Below, piece after piece: positions 47,101 to 55,723 of a DNA stretch of 64,000 nucleotides (position 1 is its first letter; each line of letters begins with the position of its first letter). This DNA comes from Methylorubrum populi (GTDB taxonomy: Bacteria; Pseudomonadota; Alphaproteobacteria; Rhizobiales; Beijerinckiaceae). The notes below the pieces were generated by a model. That model ran no database searches, was not told the DNA's origin, and saw nothing but the letters and a program-made list of their open reading frames with translations. The position numbers and the translations under genes are program-made. The DNA lies in contig DYYG01000035.1 of assembly GCA_020741775.1 (NCBI GenBank), forward strand, positions 310,001 to 374,000, given 5' to 3'.

Positions 47101-47720
47101 TTCGCCTGCCCCTTGCCGCTGGTCCAGGTCAGCCGGTCCTGCTCCACGAGGAGACGGACCTGCGAGGTCCAGCGCCGGCCGCGCTCGCTGCAATCGGCGG
47201 CCATGGTCCAGGCATTGCCCTCGCGGCGATTGTTGCGGAAGCGGCAGATGGTGCGGCCGGCCCGCGCGCCCTCCTCGCTGATCGTCGCCGGCAGGAAGCC
47301 GCGGCGGCGCTGGCGCTGTCCGCAGGCGACAGGCGTCGGGCCCCAGACACCGACATAAGCCGCGCGCTCCACCAGGGGGGCGGCGGGCCGCGCCTCGGCC
47401 GGGGGCACGACGGTCTCCAGCGGCGGGGCGGGGGCGGCGACCGGCACCAGCCGCGCCTGGCCGGGCGCGGGCACCCGCTCCGGCTCCGGCAGCCTCACTT
47501 CCGGCACGTCGATGCCGCTGCCGTCGGCGAGGCGGGTCTGGCCGGCCACGGCCGCGCCGGGGTTGTCATCGGTCAGGACCATCAGCGTGTAGGAGAACAG
47601 CGCCCCCCAACCGGCGGCCAGGATCATCGGGATGGCGAGCCGCCGCCGGGCCAGGGCGGGGGAGGGCGTCTCCCGCACCGCGCCGGGGCCGCCTTCGCCC
47701 TCGCCGGCCTCCTCACTCAT
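47070..47720 (-). CDS. hypothetical membrane-anchored protein with C-terminal Cys-containing domain, 216 aa
   Basis: I start at MSEEAGEGEG inside a much longer tracked ORF whose upstream part is antisense to, or out of frame with, the oxygenase gene. There is one membrane segment (about 28-50, AIPMILAAGWGALFSYTLMVL), a Pro/Ala-rich linker to about residue 120, and a C-terminal domain with four cysteines (VACGQ, TICRF, AADCS, IRCG). The C-terminal part may be a small periplasmic beta-fold. I know of no function. Confidence 0.65.
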   Translation of the reverse strand: MSEEAGEGEGGPGAVRETPSPALARRRLAIPMILAAGWGALFSYTLMVLTDDNPGAAVAGQTRLADGSGIDVPEVRLPEPERVPAPGQARLVPVAAPAPPLETVVPPAEARPAAPLVERAAYVGVWGPTPVACGQRQRRRGFLPATISEEGARAGRTICRFRNNRREGNAWTMAADCSERGRRWTSQVRLLVEQDRLTWTSGKGQANYIRCGRKSG

Positions 47721-47749
47721 CGTCCTGTCTCCGGAATCCGCCATCGCTC

Positions 47750-48382
47750 TCAGCGCCCGAAAATCCCCTTCAGGAACTGAGCCGTGCGGTTGCGCTTCTT
47801 CTTGCGCTCCAGTTCGGCCGCATCCTTCACCCAGGCGACCTGCACCACGCGGCGCTCGCCCTCGAACGGCTCGTGGCCGTGCCAGGAATTGTCCGCGCGC
47901 AGGAAGGCGAACATCGTCCCCATGGTCGGCGGCACCTCGACGGCGAAGGGAGCGTAGTTCTTGCCGTCGTAGAGCACCCGCAGCCGGCCGGCGGCCGGCG
48001 CCTCCCAGGCATCGTTCATGTAGACGAGGAGCGTCATCACCTTGGACGGCCCGTCGGTATGGATCGAGCCATATTTGAGCTGGCTGCGCTTCATGATGGT
48101 GGTCAGCCGCGGGCAGGACACGAGGTCGATGCCGAATTTCTCGCCCAGGATGCGGGAGAATTCGTCGCTCTCCAGCTCGTCGATCAGCGCCTTGAACCGT
48201 CCCTTCAGCGCGACCTCGTCCACGGTCAGGTAGCCGGGCTTGGAGATGTCGGGAAAGTCCTGGCGGATCTCCGCCACGGCCGCCTCGTTGAGGACGCCGC
48301 TCCCGAGAAAATAGGTGTAGGGCTCGCGCGTGACCGCAGCGGAGCGCACGGCCTCGAGATTGAGGATCGACAGGTTCGTCAT
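47750..48382 (-). CDS. 2-oxoglutarate/Fe(II)-dependent oxygenase
   Basis: A 210-residue double-stranded beta-helix protein. The iron ligands are visible as H-x-D in GSIHTDGPSKVMTLLVYMN and the distal His in NSWHGHEPFEGERRVVQVAW, whose Arg binds 2-oxoglutarate. I start at MTNLSILN; the track's extra 41 codons lie upstream of it. The family hydroxylates diverse substrates, including proline-type residues and capsule sugars, and the substrate here is unknown. It lies 29 bp upstream of the membrane protein gene and shares its strand. Confidence 0.87.
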   Translation of the reverse strand: MTNLSILNLEAVRSAAVTREPYTYFLGSGVLNEAAVAEIRQDFPDISKPGYLTVDEVALKGRFKALIDELESDEFSRILGEKFGIDLVSCPRLTTIMKRSQLKYGSIHTDGPSKVMTLLVYMNDAWEAPAAGRLRVLYDGKNYAPFAVEVPPTMGTMFAFLRADNSWHGHEPFEGERRVVQVAWVKDAAELERKKKRNRTAQFLKGIFGR

Positions 48383-48585
48383 CGCTCGGCTGCGCTCCGG
48401 TTCGAAAGGATGCGTCGGGTCCCGCACAATCGGGGAGCGGCGCGTGGCAATGGATCTGCTGTGGCCCCACTCCCAGGATAGACTCCCGGATTGCGGCGGA
48501 GGCACGGCAACCCCTTCCCGGCGCAGGCGGAACCTGCCATGGTCAAGCTTGGCGGCTGCGACAGGCCGTCGACCGTACCTGCGTG

Positions 48586-48903
48586 ATGAAACCTGTCACC
48601 CTCGTCGTCCTCGGCTCGGCCCTGGCACCCGTCCTCGGAACAGGCCCGGCCTTCGCTCAGCCCCGCGCGCCGACAGCGCGCTTGAGCTGTGCGGAAGCCA
48701 TGGCCATGGTGAAGACCGAAGGGGAGGCGACCCTCGGCTTCGGCGCCCGCCCGCCGGAACGCTTCGTGCGGGACCGCAGCTTCTGCGAAATCTCCGAGAT
48801 CGCCGAGCTGCGCTTCGTGCCGACGCGCGACAATCCGCAATGCCCGATCGGCTATCGCTGCCGCGAGCCCGATTACGGCGATTGGAACTGGGACGCGAAC
48901 TGA
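48586..48903 (+). CDS. small exported Cys-containing protein, 105 aa
   Basis: It begins MKPVTLVVLGSALAPVLGTGPAFAQ, a signal peptide cleaved after AFA. The mature 80 residues hold four cysteines (LSCAEAM, RSFCEIS, NPQCPIGYRC) that could make two disulfides. No known domain. The GTG three bases upstream is an alternative start. Confidence 0.65.
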   Translation: MKPVTLVVLGSALAPVLGTGPAFAQPRAPTARLSCAEAMAMVKTEGEATLGFGARPPERFVRDRSFCEISEIAELRFVPTRDNPQCPIGYRCREPDYGDWNWDAN

Positions 48904-49136
48904 AAGCCTGCCTCTTCCTCAGGGTTTGGCGGGCGTCCACGGTGTCGCACCCCGCCCCACGGCGCGCTGCCACGCGCCCGGCGGCACGGGCGACATGACC
49001 GAAATTTCACGTGACAGGAGCGTCGCCGCGCCACGATCTCGCCACGACGGATAGCCAGGGGCGCCGAATTCGGCGATGGACCCCCGTCGATCGGCCCGCG
49101 TGAGGCCGGACCGATGCAGCGAGAAGGAGATTCCGC

Positions 49137-51251
49137 GTGGCCGCATTGAAGAGCGGGCTCGGCATCCAGGCCGTGCTCACCGCGCTCGTCGCGCTCCTGC
49201 TGCTGGCCGCGCCGGGGCTCCCCTCGCCGCCGCTCTACGTTTCCCTGGCGGGCTTCGCGATGGCGGGCATCCTGCTCGCCTCCAACACCCTCTCGGCCTA
49301 CCTCAAGATCTTCGTCTCGGTCTACGGGATCGGCTACCTGCTGCTGGCGCTGGCGAAGACGCTGGCGACCCTGGGCGCGCTGCCCGCGATGGTCGCCGCC
49401 CTGCTGCCGCCGGACTTCGCCGCCACCGGCGCCGTGGTCTTCGCCGCCATCGTGCTCGCCATCTCGTACTGGAAGCCGATCCGGGACATCACCCTGATCG
49501 CCGACCCCTATTTCGCGAGCCACGACACGCCGAGCCGCGAGATCGGCATGTTCCGCCGCTTCGGACGCACCGAGGGGCAGATCGGCCGCAACCTCGTCGC
49601 CCTGTCGATCTTCGTGAACTTCGCCGATGTGGCGATCACGCTCGGGTTCAACTTCTACTACCGCGACATGTACAATTCCCTGCAGGCCCTGGACGCTCAG
49701 GCCTTCTGGAATCAGGTGGTCTGGACCTTTATCCCACTCGCCGTGCTCAACGTCGCAATCGGCATGTTCGACCTCTACGTCGATTCCGGGCTGCAGCTGC
49801 GCTGGCGCACCTGGCTCACGCATAGCCTCTACGAGCGCTGGCTCGGCGACGGCACGCATTACCGCATCCCCTTCACCGACGAGCATGCCGACAACCCGGA
49901 TCAGCGTATCCAGTCGGACGTGAACGCCTTCATCGCCCAGACCACGACGCTCTCGACCCGGCTGCTGTCCCAGGCGGCGCAGCTCGTGTCGTTCATCGTC
50001 ATCCTGTGGACGCTCTCGCGCGACTTCGTGCTGCCCTTCACCGACACGGTGATCCCGGGCTTCCTGGTCTGGCTGGTGATCGCCTATGCGGTGGTGGGCA
50101 CGTGGCTGACCCACATCATCGGCAAGCCGCTGATCGGCCTCGATTACCGGCAGGAGCAGGTGGAGGCGGATTTCCGCTTCGCGCTCGCGCGCAACCGCAT
50201 CTATTCGGAGCAGATCGCGCTGCTGCGCGGCGAGCGGGCCGAGGCGTCGCGGCTGACGACTCTGTTCCATGCCATCGTCGACAATTACGTCGGCATCATC
50301 TTCCGGCGCATCAAGCTGATCGCCTTCACCTTCAGCTATCGCCAGGCGAGCACGATCTTCCCGCTGATCATCGCCGCGCCGTCCTTCTTCGCGAAGAAGA
50401 TCACCCTCGGCGCCCTGCAGCAGACGTCGAACGCCTTCAGCAACGTCCAGGGCTCGCTGAACTTCTTCATCAACTCCTACACCATCCTCGCCGCCTATAA
50501 GGCGAACACGATCCGTCTCGGCTCGTTCAAGCGGGCCATGACCAAGGCGGAGGCGCTGGCGGGCGCCGGCTACGGCCTCGCCCAGGGCAACGACACCACC
50601 GGCTCCGTCACGGCTCGCGGCCTGACCCTGGCCCTGCCCGACGGCCGCGAGATCGTCCGGGCCGAGGAGCTGACTCTGCCGAAGGGCGCCGCGACCCTGC
50701 TGACCGGCCCGTCCGGCTCCGGCAAATCGACCCTGTTCCGGGCGATCGCCGGCATCTGGCCGTTCGGCAAGGGCCGGGTCGATGTGCCGGCGGGGCAATC
50801 GGCCCTGGTCCTGCCGCAGCGGCCCTACATCCCCCTCGGCAGCCTGCGCGGCGCGGTCGCCTATCCCAACACCGTCGACCGCTTCTCCGATGAAGAAATC
50901 CGGGACGCGCTGCGCGCGGCTCAGCTTCCGCAATTCGCTGACCGGCTCGACGAGGTCGATACCTGGGACCGGCGCCTGTCGGGCGGCGAGCAGCAGCGCC
51001 TCGCCCTCGCACGGGCGATCCTGGCCAAACCCGACTGGCTGTTCCTCGACGAGGCGACCGCCGCCCTCGACGAGGAGACGGAGGCCGGCATCTACCGGAT
51101 GCTGCGGGAGAGCCTGCCGGGCACGACCATCGTCTCGATCGGCCACCGCTCGACCCTGAACCGGCACCACGATCAGCGCGTGGAGATGAAGCCGGCCGAG
51201 GGCGGTCGCTTCGAGCCGCGCCTGTCGGCGATGCCGGCCCCGGCAGAATAG
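49137..51251 (+). CDS. SbmA/BacA-type ABC transporter with fused ATPase (YddA-like)
   Basis: A 704-residue fusion. The membrane half has about six to eight helices, including the SbmA_BacA signature region (NFYYRDMYNSLQALDAQAFWNQ, DNPDQRIQSDVNAF). The ATPase half has Walker A GPSGSGKSTLF, signature SGGEQQRLALARAIL and Walker B WLFLDEATAALDEE. Relatives import or export peptides, vitamin B12 or fatty-acyl compounds; BacA matters in rhizobial symbiosis. GTG with GAAGGAG upstream is the start. It is a lone gene. Confidence 0.9.
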   Translation: MAALKSGLGIQAVLTALVALLLLAAPGLPSPPLYVSLAGFAMAGILLASNTLSAYLKIFVSVYGIGYLLLALAKTLATLGALPAMVAALLPPDFAATGAVVFAAIVLAISYWKPIRDITLIADPYFASHDTPSREIGMFRRFGRTEGQIGRNLVALSIFVNFADVAITLGFNFYYRDMYNSLQALDAQAFWNQVVWTFIPLAVLNVAIGMFDLYVDSGLQLRWRTWLTHSLYERWLGDGTHYRIPFTDEHADNPDQRIQSDVNAFIAQTTTLSTRLLSQAAQLVSFIVILWTLSRDFVLPFTDTVIPGFLVWLVIAYAVVGTWLTHIIGKPLIGLDYRQEQVEADFRFALARNRIYSEQIALLRGERAEASRLTTLFHAIVDNYVGIIFRRIKLIAFTFSYRQASTIFPLIIAAPSFFAKKITLGALQQTSNAFSNVQGSLNFFINSYTILAAYKANTIRLGSFKRAMTKAEALAGAGYGLAQGNDTTGSVTARGLTLALPDGREIVRAEELTLPKGAATLLTGPSGSGKSTLFRAIAGIWPFGKGRVDVPAGQSALVLPQRPYIPLGSLRGAVAYPNTVDRFSDEEIRDALRAAQLPQFADRLDEVDTWDRRLSGGEQQRLALARAILAKPDWLFLDEATAALDEETEAGIYRMLRESLPGTTIVSIGHRSTLNRHHDQRVEMKPAEGGRFEPRLSAMPAPAE

Positions 51252-51268
51252 GCGGCCGACGCCAGACC

Positions 51269-51298
51269 TGCCCTGGGAAAGCTCTGCTCCCCAGGGCA
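51269..51298. terminator. hairpin after the ABC transporter gene
   Basis: TGCCCTGGG pairs with CCCAGGGCA (9 bp) around a 12-nt loop, 18 bp after the stop codon. No T run follows, so it may be a weak or rho-aided terminator. Confidence 0.45.
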
Positions 51299-51392
51299 AG
51301 ATTCCGGAGCGGCAGCCAGGATGCGAAAGGCTCACGCCTCGGGCACCGGAGGACGTTGACGGCGCCCCGCAGACCTTCCTATCTTTTCTGTC

Positions 51393-51644
51393 ATGTCGGT
51401 CGAGGTCGTCTATCAGTGGTCGGAGGATCACCCCGGAGCTGCGCTGCGGGAACTCGATGACGTGCGCATCCTGAAGGACGTGGTGACCTCGGATGGCGAC
51501 ACCATCGCGGCCGGCACGGAAGGCACCGTCGTCGCGATCTGGCGGGGCGGGGAAGCCTACGAGGTCGAGTTTCCAGAGCCGATGGGCGCACTGGCAACGA
51601 TCACGGCCGACGATATGGTTTTTGCTGGCAGGCCCGTCCCTTGA
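51393..51644 (+). CDS. DUF4926-like small protein
   Basis: An 83-residue protein with the ELDDVRILKDV...AAGTEGTVVAIW...AYEVEF pattern of DUF4926, an SH3-like small beta-barrel. It overlaps the following gene by 4 bp (TTGA). In other genomes DUF4926 genes lie next to DUF6883 and similar small genes, which suggests a linked job, perhaps antidote and toxin. That reading is inference. There is no signal peptide and no membrane segment. Confidence 0.7.
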   Translation: MSVEVVYQWSEDHPGAALRELDDVRILKDVVTSDGDTIAAGTEGTVVAIWRGGEAYEVEFPEPMGALATITADDMVFAGRPVP

Positions 51645-51988
51645 AAACCTTTGGCGGGCGTGGCCCGCTGCGCGTGCCGAGGGATAAGATCGTCCACTAC
51701 CTCTTGAACGCGGATCACCCGAAGGGTGGACCGAAGGCGCGCTTCTTTCTGAGCTTCGGATTCGATCCGGCCATGCCCGGCGTCATGGCTGGCGCCTTGA
51801 TCGAGCATTTCAACCAGAATCCGGGAGTTCTGCTGCCTGAAACACCGACCGCAGGCGAGCGCATGGTTGTCGAAGGTCCGCTGAACTCGCCCGATAGCCG
51901 CCATCCGCATGTCCGCAGCATCTGGCAACGGGATGAAGACCCGATGGCATGGCGGCTCATCACAGCGGTGCCGCTCGTCAAGCGCTGA
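51641..51988 (+). CDS. DUF6883-like small protein
   Basis: A 115-residue protein with the LRVPRDKIVHYLLNADHPKGGPKARFF start I associate with DUF6883, a domain also found at the ends of large secreted toxins. Its start codon is TTG in a TTGA overlap with the DUF4926-like gene, so translation is coupled. Possible roles are a toxin-like effector or a housekeeping small enzyme. No catalytic motif can be named with confidence. Confidence 0.65.
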   Translation: MKTFGGRGPLRVPRDKIVHYLLNADHPKGGPKARFFLSFGFDPAMPGVMAGALIEHFNQNPGVLLPETPTAGERMVVEGPLNSPDSRHPHVRSIWQRDEDPMAWRLITAVPLVKR

Positions 51989-52044
51989 AGCCAGAGCGAT
52001 CGGGTTGTGCGGATATCTGGGTTGCTTACACGCCGGAGGCCGCG

Positions 52045-52851
52045 TCAAACGCCGGCCGCCTCCAGAAATCCCTCGACCATGCCGCGATAGCCGGCGCCGA
52101 ACAGGCGCAGATGCACCAGCGCCGGCCACAGGACGTAGATCGGGCGGCGCTCCGCCACGCCGGGCTCGGGCGGCCCGTAGGCCTCGCGGAAGGCCGGGCC
52201 GGGCCGGCCGAACAGGCCGAGCATCGCCAGATCGACCTCGGCATGGCCGTGATAGCAGGCCGGGTCGATCAGCCCCGCGACGCGGTCGCCGGCGACGAGC
52301 ACGTTGCCGCCCCAGAGATCGCCGTGAAGCAGGGAGGGCCGGGGTCGCCGCGGCAGGCGGTTCGGCAGATCGGCCGCGAGCCGCTCGATCCGCCGGACCA
52401 GAGCGGTGGGGAGATGGCCGGCATGGCAGAGCAGGCGCCGTTCGGCCCAGAAGGCCGGCCAGTCGTCGCTCCAGCCATTCTCGATGGCGACGGGACCGAA
52501 AGCGTAATTCTCCTGCCAGCCGTAGCGCTCGCCGGTCGCCGCGTGCAGCCGCGCCACCACTCGGCCGAGATCGGCCTGCGCACCGGAGCCGCCGCCCGCA
52601 TCGGGCAGTCGTTCGAGGACGAGCACCGTCCCATCGGCCGCGAGGACAGCGGGAGCCGGAACACCCGCCGCGACGAGGGCCGCCAGCATCCGCGCTTCGG
52701 CTTCGGGAGCAGGCCCGGTCTTCGCCACCGCCTCGCGCCCATCCTGCAGCCGCAGCCCGACACAGTGAGACAGGTCCCCGCCCGCCATCGGCCGGGCTTC
52801 GGCGAGAGCGCCGCCGAGCAGGGCCGCCGCGTGCCGGGCGAGGTCGCTCAC
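52045..52851 (-). CDS. fructosamine/ketosamine 3-kinase family protein
   Basis: A 268-residue kinase with the aminoglycoside-phosphotransferase-like fold. The catalytic loop is LLHGDLWGGNVL, the metal-binding Asp lies in GLIDPACYHGHAEVDLAML, and the hinge region is VLVLERL. These kinases phosphorylate sugars attached to amines so that the adduct falls off, repairing glycated proteins. GTG 52851 overlaps the stop codon of the LMW-PTP gene by 4 bp. The tracked ORF runs 55 codons too far upstream. Confidence 0.88.
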   Translation of the reverse strand: MSDLARHAAALLGGALAEARPMAGGDLSHCVGLRLQDGREAVAKTGPAPEAEARMLAALVAAGVPAPAVLAADGTVLVLERLPDAGGGSGAQADLGRVVARLHAATGERYGWQENYAFGPVAIENGWSDDWPAFWAERRLLCHAGHLPTALVRRIERLAADLPNRLPRRPRPSLLHGDLWGGNVLVAGDRVAGLIDPACYHGHAEVDLAMLGLFGRPGPAFREAYGPPEPGVAERRPIYVLWPALVHLRLFGAGYRGMVEGFLEAAGV

Positions 52852-53315
52852 CCCGCGATCCGGCGGGCGAGCGCCCGGGCGCCCGCCGTCACGTCGGCCC
52901 AGGTCTCGGCGAAACCCTCCTCCGCCCCGTAATAGGGATCGGCGACGGGTTCGCCCTTGCGGCCGGGCACATGGTCGAGGAGCAGGCTCAGTTCGGCCCG
53001 CGATCCGGCCGGGCACAGGGCCCTGAGCTTGGCGAGGTTGGCGTGATCCAGGGCGATCACATGGTCGAAGCGGCTGAAATCGGCCGGCGTCACCTGCCGG
53101 CCGCGATAGCCGGAAATGTCGATCCCGTTCGCGCGCGCCACCGCGATCGCCCGCGGGTCCGGCGGCTCGCCCGCATGCCAGTCGCTGGTGCCGGCGGAAT
53201 CGACGGTCGCTGCGAGGCCGATCCGCGCCGCCTCCAGCCGGAAGGCCGCCTCCGCGAGGGGCGAACGGCAGATGTTGCCCAGGCAGACGAACAGGATGGC
53301 GGAACGCTCCGTCAC
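52848..53315 (-). CDS. low-molecular-weight protein-tyrosine phosphatase
   Basis: A 155-residue phosphatase with the P-loop VCLGNICRSPLAEA near residue 11 and the general-acid Asp in VADPYYGAEEGF. It overlaps the kinase gene by 4 bp, as often seen in bacteria, where the pair is thought to act on sugar-phosphate adducts of proteins rather than on tyrosine phosphate alone. It is cytoplasmic. Confidence 0.92.
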   Translation of the reverse strand: MTERSAILFVCLGNICRSPLAEAAFRLEAARIGLAATVDSAGTSDWHAGEPPDPRAIAVARANGIDISGYRGRQVTPADFSRFDHVIALDHANLAKLRALCPAGSRAELSLLLDHVPGRKGEPVADPYYGAEEGFAETWADVTAGARALARRIAG

Positions 53316-53324
53316 CGGAAGTCC

Positions 53325-53522
53325 TCAGGCCGCCGTCAAGGCAGCAAGGTCGGTACCGCTCGCCAAGTGTTCGGTCGCATCCAGAATCTCGAGGGCAACG
53401 ATCCGGCCCTCGGCATCGAAATCGAGGACGATTCCCGGCCGTACCTCCTCGCTTTCGACGATCGGCGTCTCGGTGAACCGGACATAGAGTGCGTCGGTCT
53501 CAGCATCGTAGCGACTCTTCAC
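53325..53522 (-). CDS. DUF2283 family protein
   Basis: A 65-residue protein with the standard DUF2283 pattern YDAETDALYVRF...GIVLDFDAEGRIVALEILDA. The start is GTG, overlapping the stop codon of the DUF4258 frame by 4 bp (GTGA). DUF2283 and DUF4258 genes often lie together and behave like a toxin-antitoxin pair in some genomes, but that is not shown here. It lies 9 bp before the phosphatase gene. Confidence 0.85.
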   Translation of the reverse strand: MKSRYDAETDALYVRFTETPIVESEEVRPGIVLDFDAEGRIVALEILDATEHLASGTDLAALTAA

Positions 53523-53794
53523 GCTTTCCTCCTGCCACGGTCGAGGAACATCGTGACGACACGGGCACCATCTGGCCGCGGAACGTATACCACACGCAGC
53601 ACACGCCCGTCGCGCTCGGGCACGGCCCGGAAGGCCCGCATCCGGTCCGGATGCACCGGATCCGGCTCACGACTGTCGGGCGCCGCGAGGATGCGCTCGA
53701 CCCATCCGCGGGCAACGCCTCGCTCGACGAGCGTATCGAGGGCGTGGGGCCCGTAGACGATATTCGCGGCGGGTCGTCCTGAGACAGCAAACCG
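53519..53794 (-). CDS. DUF4258 family protein, start codon unclear (not in the ORF track)
   Basis: Translation of the minus strand upstream of DUF2283 gives VYGPHALDTLVERGVARGW and later VLRVVYVPRPDGARVVTMF, the recognisable DUF4258 pattern, ending ...DRGRRKA with a GTGA overlap. The frame is open back to the TAG of the aminopeptidase gene, which lies in the same frame. No ATG, GTG or TTG occurs before the conserved region; the first in-frame GTG and ATG are about 35-40 codons in. So the gene is either started at a rare codon, frameshifted at its 5' end or decaying. Coordinates mark the open span. Confidence 0.6.
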   Translation of the reverse strand, partial: RFAVSGRPAANIVYGPHALDTLVERGVARGWVERILAAPDSREPDPVHPDRMRAFRAVPERDGRVLRVVYVPRPDGARVVTMFLDRGRRKA

Positions 53795-55642
53795 CTATCC
53801 AGCACCGAGCGGCCGCGTCGCCGCCTCCAGCCATTCCCGCACCGGCGCGTCGAGATCGGGCGACAGGGCCTCCCGCACGCGCGCATGGTAGGCGTCGAGC
53901 CAGGCCGCATCCGCTTCACCGAGCAGCACCGGGTCGATCAGGCGCCGGTCGATGGGCGCCAGCGTCAGCGTCTCGAAGCCGAGCATCGCCCGCTCAGCCC
54001 CCGGAATCACCCGCTCTTCGACGAGGATCAGGTTCTCGATGCGGATGCCGTAGGCGCCCGCCCGGTAATAGCCCGGCTCGTTCGAGAGGATCATGCCGGG
54101 CTTGAGCGCCACCGTGCCGGTCTTGGCGATGCGCTGCGGTCCCTCGTGGACGGAGAGGAAGGCGCCGACGCCATGGCCGGTGCCGTGGTCGTAATCGAGC
54201 CCCGCCTGCCACAGGCTCGCCCGGGCGAAGGCATCGATCTGCGCGCCCGTGGTCCCCTGCGGGAAGACCGCGCGGGCGATGGCGATGTGCCCCTTCAGCA
54301 CGCGGGTGAAGCGGTCGCGCATCTCGTCGTTCGGGAGGCCGATGGCGACGGTGCGGGTGATGTCGGTGGTGCCGTCGGCATATTGCGCACCCGAATCGAT
54401 CAGGAACAGCTCGCCCTGTCGCGCGGTCCGGTCCGTGGACCGGGTGACGCGGTAATGGACGATGGCGCCGTTCGGCCCCGAGCCCGAGATGGTCGGGAAG
54501 GAGACGTCCCGCAGCAGGCCGCCCTCCTTGCGGAAATCCTCCAATGACTCGACGGCCCGGATTTCGCTCACGCCCTCGGACGCCGCCCGGTCGAGCCAGG
54601 CGAGGAAGCGGGTCACGGCGAGCCCGTCGCGGCGATGGGCGGCGCGGGTGCCGGCCGTCTCGGCCGCGTTCTTGACCGCCTTCATGGCGGTGATGGGGTC
54701 GGCTCCCGGCTCGGCGATGCCGCCGGCCGCCTCGACGAGATCCTTGAGGGCCGCCGCGCCCGTGGCCGTATCGAGGCGCACCCGCGCCGCGCCGGCGCAG
54801 AGGCGGGCGAGATCCTCGGCGAAGGCAGCGCGCGGCCGGCAATCGGCCAGGGGTTCGAGGGCGGCCCGCAGATCTGCGTCGATGTCCGGTGAGGTCAGGT
54901 AAAGGGTGGCCCGGCCCTCGCGGGGCAGGAGCGCGTAGCCGAGGGCGAGCGGCGTATGCGCGACATCGGCTCCGCGCAGGTTGAAGGCCCAGGCCAGGTT
55001 GTGGGGATCGGAGATCACCAGCGCATCGAGGCCGCCCTCGGCCAAAGCTGCGCGGATGCGGTCACGCTTCTCCTCGCGGGTTTCGCCGGCAAGAGCGTCG
55101 GGATGGAGGGAGACCCGGCCGGCCGGCGGACGCGGGCGCCCGGCCCAGACCGCATCCACGAGGTTGTCCTGGACCGGGCGGAGCGTGGCGCCGGCCTTGG
55201 CGGCGGCACGCTCCAGGCGGGCCACGCCGTCGGGTGTGTGGAGCCAGGGATCGTAGGCGAGGGTCTGGCCCGGCTTTAGATGGGTGGTGAGCCAAGCCTC
55301 CGGCGTCGTCTCGGCGAGCGGCACCACGGTGATCGTGCCGGGCTCGACCTGCTCCGGCGCCTGGAGCGTGTAGCGGCCATCGACGAACAGGGCGGCCGCG
55401 TCGGCGAGCACGATCGCCGTGCCGGCGGAGCCGGTGAAGCCGGTGAGCCAGGCGAGGCGCTCCGCATCGGCCGGGACATATTCGGATTGATGCTCGTCGG
55501 CCCGCGGCACCACGAAGCCGTCGGCCCGGATCTCGCGCAGGGCGGCGCGCAGAGCCTCGATCCGCTCGGGCCCCTTGGCATGGCCCGGCTCGTCGAAGGT
55601 CTGGAAGCGGGGGCGGGAAGAAGGCGCGGCCGGGTTCGTCAT
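53795..55642 (-). CDS. aminopeptidase P family (M24B) Xaa-Pro aminopeptidase
   Basis: A 615-residue protein with three parts: two creatinase-N-type domains (residues 25-300) and a pita-bread M24 catalytic domain (310-540). The five metal ligands are visible as LFLIDSGAQYADGTTDITRT (two Asp), DYDHGTGHGVG (His), ILSNEPGYY (Glu) and GIRIENLILV (Glu). It removes N-terminal residues that precede proline. It lies 81 bp after prmA in the same operon. Confidence 0.92.
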   Translation of the reverse strand: MTNPAAPSSRPRFQTFDEPGHAKGPERIEALRAALREIRADGFVVPRADEHQSEYVPADAERLAWLTGFTGSAGTAIVLADAAALFVDGRYTLQAPEQVEPGTITVVPLAETTPEAWLTTHLKPGQTLAYDPWLHTPDGVARLERAAAKAGATLRPVQDNLVDAVWAGRPRPPAGRVSLHPDALAGETREEKRDRIRAALAEGGLDALVISDPHNLAWAFNLRGADVAHTPLALGYALLPREGRATLYLTSPDIDADLRAALEPLADCRPRAAFAEDLARLCAGAARVRLDTATGAAALKDLVEAAGGIAEPGADPITAMKAVKNAAETAGTRAAHRRDGLAVTRFLAWLDRAASEGVSEIRAVESLEDFRKEGGLLRDVSFPTISGSGPNGAIVHYRVTRSTDRTARQGELFLIDSGAQYADGTTDITRTVAIGLPNDEMRDRFTRVLKGHIAIARAVFPQGTTGAQIDAFARASLWQAGLDYDHGTGHGVGAFLSVHEGPQRIAKTGTVALKPGMILSNEPGYYRAGAYGIRIENLILVEERVIPGAERAMLGFETLTLAPIDRRLIDPVLLGEADAAWLDAYHARVREALSPDLDAPVREWLEAATRPLGAG

Positions 55643-55723
55643 GAGGCGAACCGTATCGCGTCGCGCCGGCCGGCAACACCCGTCTCGGGGCGGATCTCGG
55701 GGAGCCGCGCCGTCCGGTCGGTC

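Noticed and set aside
48873-51431. 852-residue minus-strand ORF opposite the SbmA-type transporter
   Set aside because: Shadow; the opposite strand has full ABC motifs.
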